Of a stretch of DNA of 12,801 bases, positions 9,775 to 12,801 are shown in pieces. The stretch comes from an uncultured Clostridium sp. (GTDB taxonomy: Bacteria > Bacillota > Clostridia > Peptostreptococcales > Peptostreptococcaceae): the NCBI GenBank assembly GCA_900557165.1, contig USRS01000076.1, positions 1 to 12,801 on the forward strand. The letters are read 5' to 3'. The translations under genes were made by a program, and so were the position numbers. Position 1 is the stretch's first letter, and every line of letters starts with the position of its first letter. The notes under the pieces were generated by a model. The model worked only from the letters and a program-made list of their open reading frames with translations. It did not search any database and was not told where the DNA came from.

Positions 9775-9782
9775 CCCTCCTT
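9775..9782 (-). promoter_or_regulatory. Ribosome binding site that fixes the hydA start
   Basis: On the minus strand AAGGAGGG lies 7 nt before the ATG at 9767. It sits in the 22-nt gap after the hydB stop (9790-9792). The competing upstream ATG at 9809 falls inside hydB and adds 14 residues with no resemblance to a [2Fe-2S] domain. Confidence 0.85.
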
Positions 9783-9789
9783 ATTGTAA

Positions 9790-11679
9790 TTATCTTTTGA
9801 CAATTGCACCCTTTTTACATTTTTCTATACAAGTACCACATTTTAGACATTTAGTAGTATCAATTACATGTTTTTCTTTTTTATTACCAGTGATTGCATC
9901 AGCAGGGCAATTTTTCTTACATAAACCACAGCCTATACAGTCATCAGTAATTACAAAGTCTAGCATAGCACTACATTTTCCGGCTGGACATTTGTGATCT
10001 CTAACATGGGCTATATATTCATCATAGAAACAATCCATAGTACTTAAAACTGGGTTAGGAGCACATTTACCTAAACCACATAAGGCCGTATTTTTAACTG
10101 TTAATGCTAAATCTTTTAAATCAACTAAATCTTCTTCGCATCCTTTTCCTTCACAAATTTTAGTTAATAATTCATATAATCTCTTAGTACCTATACGACA
10201 AGGAGTACATTTACCACAAGATTCATCAACAGAGAAATCCAAGAAGAATTTTGCTATATCAACCATACAGTCTGTATCATCAAGAACAAGCATACCACCT
10301 GAACCCATCATAGACCCTATATCAGACAATGATTTATAATCTATAGGAGTATCTAAATCTTTTGGAGATATACATCCACCAGATGGTCCACCAGTTTGAA
10401 CAGCTTTGAATTCTCTTCCATTAGGTATGCCACCACCTATTTCATAAACAATTTCTCTAAGGGTAGTACCCATAGGAACTTCAACTAATCCAACATTATT
10501 GACTTTTCCACCTAATGCGAAAACCTTAGTACCTTTAGAATCCTCAGTACCATAAGAAGCAAACCAATCGGCACCTTTATTTATAATTGCAGGAACATTA
10601 CCGAAAGTTTCAACATTGTTTAAGCAAGTTGGAGCATTCCATAAACCATGCTTAGAAGAAGAGAAAGTCTTCATTCTAGGTTCACCACGTTTACCTTCAA
10701 TAGAATGCATTAATGCAGTACCTTCACCACAAACGAAAGCACCAGCACCATATTTTAATTCAAGTTTGAAGTTAAATCCGCTACCCATGATATTTTCACC
10801 CAACAAACCAGCTTCTTCAGCTGCAGCTATGGCTATTTTTAATCTTTCTATAACACGAGGATATTCAGCTCTTATGTATATATAGCCTATGTCAGAACCA
10901 ATAGCATATCCGCATATTGCCATAGCTTCTAGTACATTATGAGGGTCGCCTTCAAGCAATGATCTATCCATAAAAGCACCAGGATCACCTTCATCAGCAT
11001 TACAAACTACGAACTTTTTACCATTAACAGGAGGATTTTTAGCAGCAGCTTCCCACTTAACACCAGTAGGGAAACCAGCACCACCTCTACCTCTAAGTCC
11101 AGAGGCTTTCATTTCTTCAACAACTTGTTCAGGAGTCATTTCATTTAAAGCTTTTCCAAGAGCTAAGTATCCACCATTAGCAATATATTCCTCAAGGCGT
11201 TCTGGATGAATTAATCCAAGATTTCTTAGCGCAATTTTATTTTGTTTTTTATAGAAAGATATATCTTTTTCATTGTTGACTCTTATATTATCTAAAGCAG
11301 GTTCTTCATATAATAATCTTTCAACAACAATATTATTTTTTATATGGCTTTCAACTATTTCTTTAGCATCATCTTCAGTAAGATGAACATAGAAAATATT
11401 ATCAGGGTAAACTTTTATAATAGGTCCTATGGCGCAGAAACCAAAACAACCAGTAAGTTGAACTTTTACAGAATCTTCAAGATTAGCTTTTTTTATTTCA
11501 TCTTGTAAAGCTTCTAAAACTTTTATACTACCAGAAGAAGCACAGCCAGTATCACCACAAACTAATATTTCTCTTTTTTCAGGAATAACATTGATACCAT
11601 CTTTTTTTCTTAAGTCAAGAAGTGGTTTATATTTTTCAACAGTAGCCTTTAATTCGTCGTATGAATTAATTCTTTTCAT
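9790..11679 (-). CDS. hydB: NuoF-like flavoprotein subunit HydB of the hydrogenase
   Basis: HydB is the FMN- and NAD(P)-binding subunit that exchanges electrons between nucleotide and HydA/ferredoxin. The 629 residues contain a thioredoxin-like [2Fe-2S] domain (C41, C46, C78, C82), the NuoF core with GLRGRGGAGFPTG (194-206), the nucleotide site NADEGDPGAF (227-236) and GAGAFVCGEGTAL (311-323), an SLBB-like segment (about 385-450), the [4Fe-4S] set C488/C491/C494/C534, and a C-terminal two-cluster ferredoxin domain (C581/584/587/591 and C611/614/617/621). Residues C550, H558, C564 and C569 may form a metal site in the linker. The second Glu of the usual GEET motif is Gly here (G320). The ribosome site GGGGG (11687-11691) sits 7 nt before the ATG and overlaps the hydC stop region. 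hydA follows after 22 nt. Confidence 0.95.
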   Translation of the reverse strand: MKRINSYDELKATVEKYKPLLDLRKKDGINVIPEKREILVCGDTGCASSGSIKVLEALQDEIKKANLEDSVKVQLTGCFGFCAIGPIIKVYPDNIFYVHLTEDDAKEIVESHIKNNIVVERLLYEEPALDNIRVNNEKDISFYKKQNKIALRNLGLIHPERLEEYIANGGYLALGKALNEMTPEQVVEEMKASGLRGRGGAGFPTGVKWEAAAKNPPVNGKKFVVCNADEGDPGAFMDRSLLEGDPHNVLEAMAICGYAIGSDIGYIYIRAEYPRVIERLKIAIAAAEEAGLLGENIMGSGFNFKLELKYGAGAFVCGEGTALMHSIEGKRGEPRMKTFSSSKHGLWNAPTCLNNVETFGNVPAIINKGADWFASYGTEDSKGTKVFALGGKVNNVGLVEVPMGTTLREIVYEIGGGIPNGREFKAVQTGGPSGGCISPKDLDTPIDYKSLSDIGSMMGSGGMLVLDDTDCMVDIAKFFLDFSVDESCGKCTPCRIGTKRLYELLTKICEGKGCEEDLVDLKDLALTVKNTALCGLGKCAPNPVLSTMDCFYDEYIAHVRDHKCPAGKCSAMLDFVITDDCIGCGLCKKNCPADAITGNKKEKHVIDTTKCLKCGTCIEKCKKGAIVKR

Positions 11680-11690
11680 ATATTTACCCC

Positions 11691-12191
11691 CTAACAGTTA
11701 ACTTCTAATTCTCTGTATTCATTCAATATATCAGTTATATCATCTGGACTAACACGACTATATACTTTACCATCAATAACAACAACAGGAGCAAGTCCAC
11801 AGGCACCTACGCATCTTAGACATTCAATAGAGAACTTAAGGTCTTTTGTAGTTTCACCATTTTTTATTTCTAATTGTTTTTCTAGCTCAGCTAGTACATT
11901 TTTTGAACCTTTAACAAAACAAGCAGTACCTAGGCACACGCTTATTTTGTGTTCACCAACAGGATTAGTAGAGAAGTAAGAATAGAAGCTTACAACACCA
12001 TAAACTTTAGCAGGAGTAATTTTTAATCTTTTTGCAATATGAAGTTGAACTTCTCTAGGAAGGTATCCAAAAATACCTTGTGCTTCTTTAAGGGTAAAAA
12101 TTAATGCGCTTTCATCAATTTCAGGAAGAACATCAATTACCCTATCTAATTCATCAAATAGTTTTTGATTTTTTGAAATAAAATTGCACAC
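11691..12191 (-). CDS. hydC: NuoE-like [2Fe-2S] subunit HydC of the hydrogenase
   Basis: HydC is the small thioredoxin-fold subunit that binds next to HydB and carries one [2Fe-2S] cluster, as NuoE does in complex I. The 166 residues consist of an N-terminal helical part (about 1-65, with EAQGIFGYLPREV and ITPAKVYGVVSFY) and a cluster domain with C86, C91, C127 and C131 in the pattern CLGTAC ... CVGAC, followed by GLAPVV. An additional Cys, C124, lies just before the third ligand. Translation starts at GTG; minus-strand AAGGGGG (12200-12206) is 8 nt upstream and the length fits the family. It is the first gene of hydC-hydB-hydA, with only 11 nt to hydB, so stoichiometric co-expression is expected. 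The gene could be called hymA under another naming scheme. Confidence 0.94.
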   Translation of the reverse strand: MCNFISKNQKLFDELDRVIDVLPEIDESALIFTLKEAQGIFGYLPREVQLHIAKRLKITPAKVYGVVSFYSYFSTNPVGEHKISVCLGTACFVKGSKNVLAELEKQLEIKNGETTKDLKFSIECLRCVGACGLAPVVVIDGKVYSRVSPDDITDILNEYRELEVNC

Positions 12192-12714
12192 GTTAAAATC
12201 CCCCTTTTATTTAGTTTTAATAATTTGAAAAATAGATAATAATAAATGTATAAAATCAAATGAATATTAGATTATATGTATTTGACTAGTAAAATATTTA
12301 CCTTTTATTAAAAAAATAAAATATCAATACAAGGCTATAGAATTAGATATTTTTTGAAAGATAAGAAGATATATAAGTATATTTTTACATTTAAAATTTA
12401 AATTTCAAGATTACTAATATTGGAATTATAACCAGGTATTATTAGCATCTAAAAAGAATAATATTGCTACTTATCATATATGTATATGTAGTTGATATGA
12501 TAATTAAAAACAACATTAATAATAAGAAAAGTATTATTTATATAATAGAAATGAGTAAGATTAATTAATAAGAATAGAGTTAATAATTTACATAAATTAA
12601 AAATATATAATTATTAAAATTATCTTCTTTTTTTATCGTATCATAATTAATATGAATAAGTCTATGGATAAATGATTCAAATATATGTAAAATAATTCTA
12701 TTAAAGAATGATAT
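12192..12714. other. AT-rich intergenic region upstream of hydC, no gene seen
   Basis: About 520 nt of very AT-rich DNA separate the hydC start from the terminator near the right edge. Stops are dense in all frames, and no open frame of convincing length with a ribosome site is present. It must hold the hyd promoter. The best -10 match on the minus strand is TATAAT at 12276-12271, with no good -35. I see no Rex-type operator (TTGTTAA...TTAACAA). One inverted repeat, ttatcatat/atatgataa (12471-12479 with 12495-12503), could be a weak hairpin. A small RNA or long leader cannot be excluded. Confidence 0.6.
12271..12276 (-). promoter_or_regulatory. Candidate -10 box for hydCBA
   Basis: The minus strand reads TATAAT here, 79 nt before the hydC GTG, which would give a leader of roughly 70 nt. 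There is no recognisable -35 box at 16-18 nt spacing and no TG extension. In DNA this AT-rich such hexamers occur by chance, so this is only the best single candidate. Confidence 0.3.
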
Positions 12715-12745
12715 AAAAAAAGACAGATGTTGAAACATCTATCCT
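12715..12745 (-). terminator. Intrinsic terminator, minus strand, for a gene beyond the right edge
   Basis: On the minus strand, arm aggatagatgt (12745-12735) pairs with acatctgtctt (12730-12720) across the loop ttca, giving 11 bp with two G-U wobbles. A run of seven T residues (12721-12715) follows directly. In the plus-strand RNA the two wobbles become mismatches and there is no T tract, so the direction is clear. It marks the 3' end of a minus-strand transcription unit entering from the right. Confidence 0.8.
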
Positions 12746-12773
12746 TTAAGATTTATAATTTAAACTATTAAAA

Positions 12774-12801
12774 TTATGCTTGGTTTATAGAACCGAATAG
12801 T
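12774..12801 (-). CDS. Possible C-terminal end of an unidentified minus-strand gene
   Basis: A minus-strand terminator at 12745-12715 requires an upstream gene. In one minus frame the edge reads L-F-G-S-I-N-Q-A followed by TAA at 12776-12774, about 30 nt before the terminator. A second frame stays open to a stop at 12762-12760, ending in SIILIV, so the frame cannot be chosen with certainty. Far too little is visible to name a function, and the transcript could also be a non-coding RNA. Confidence 0.25.

Noticed and set aside
9768..9809. Upstream in-frame ATG at 9809 extending HydA by 14 residues
   Set aside because: It overlaps the end of hydB, has no ribosome site, and the added residues fall outside the [2Fe-2S] domain. 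ATG at 9767 has AAGGAGGG at 7 nt.
10616..10885. Plus-strand open frame of 89 codons inside hydB
   Set aside because: It is a shadow of the conserved hydB reading frame with no start signals of its own.
12471..12503. Inverted repeat ttatcatat/atatgataa as a terminator or operator
   Set aside because: The stem is almost all A-T, the loop is 15 nt and there is no T tract; such repeats arise easily in this composition. It is kept only as a note on the intergenic region.
1..12801. Insertion sequences, phage genes, CRISPR arrays, toxin-antitoxin pairs or defence genes
   Set aside because: No transposase, integrase, spaced direct repeats or unknown gene cassettes are visible. Every large gene belongs to a core repair, regulatory or fermentation family.

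Overview
The window is AT-rich bacterial chromosome carrying Gram-positive-type features: strong AGGAGG-like ribosome sites, three non-ATG starts (two GTG, one TTG), HPr kinase/phosphorylase, and a multi-subunit [FeFe]-hydrogenase. This points to an anaerobic, low-GC Firmicute of the class Clostridia. Pairing uvrB-uvrA-uvrC-hprK with a nearby hydrogenase operon resembles what I remember of Clostridioides difficile and its relatives (Peptostreptococcaceae), but the genus cannot be fixed from sequence reading alone.

Layout, left to right: the 3' part of tRNA-Lys(UUU) and its terminator (1-101); a short intergenic region with an extended -10 promoter; uvrB and uvrA joined by a TAATG stop/start overlap (261-5056); a perfect hairpin that may be a terminator (5081-5111); uvrC and hprK separated by 4 nt (5171-7922); a terminator-like hairpin between convergent genes (7937-7973); and the minus-strand operon hydC-hydB-hydA (12191 down to 8007). 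Next come about 520 nt of very AT-rich DNA with no gene. Near the right edge is a minus-strand intrinsic terminator, which implies another minus-strand gene whose end lies at or beyond the edge.

Functionally there are two modules. UvrA, UvrB and UvrC form the complete nucleotide excision repair incision machinery; HprK, downstream of uvrC, is the sensor kinase of carbon catabolite repression. HydA, HydB and HydC make up a trimeric cytoplasmic hydrogenase resembling the electron-bifurcating/confurcating enzymes, linking H2 to NAD(P)H and ferredoxin in fermentation. All large genes look intact and their key motifs are present. I found no mobile element, CRISPR array or sign of transfer, and no evidence for a novel system. 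The points most worth checking are a substitution in the HydB nucleotide-binding motif, a Cys-to-His change in a UvrA zinc module, the uvrC-hprK linkage, and the long leader region upstream of hydC.
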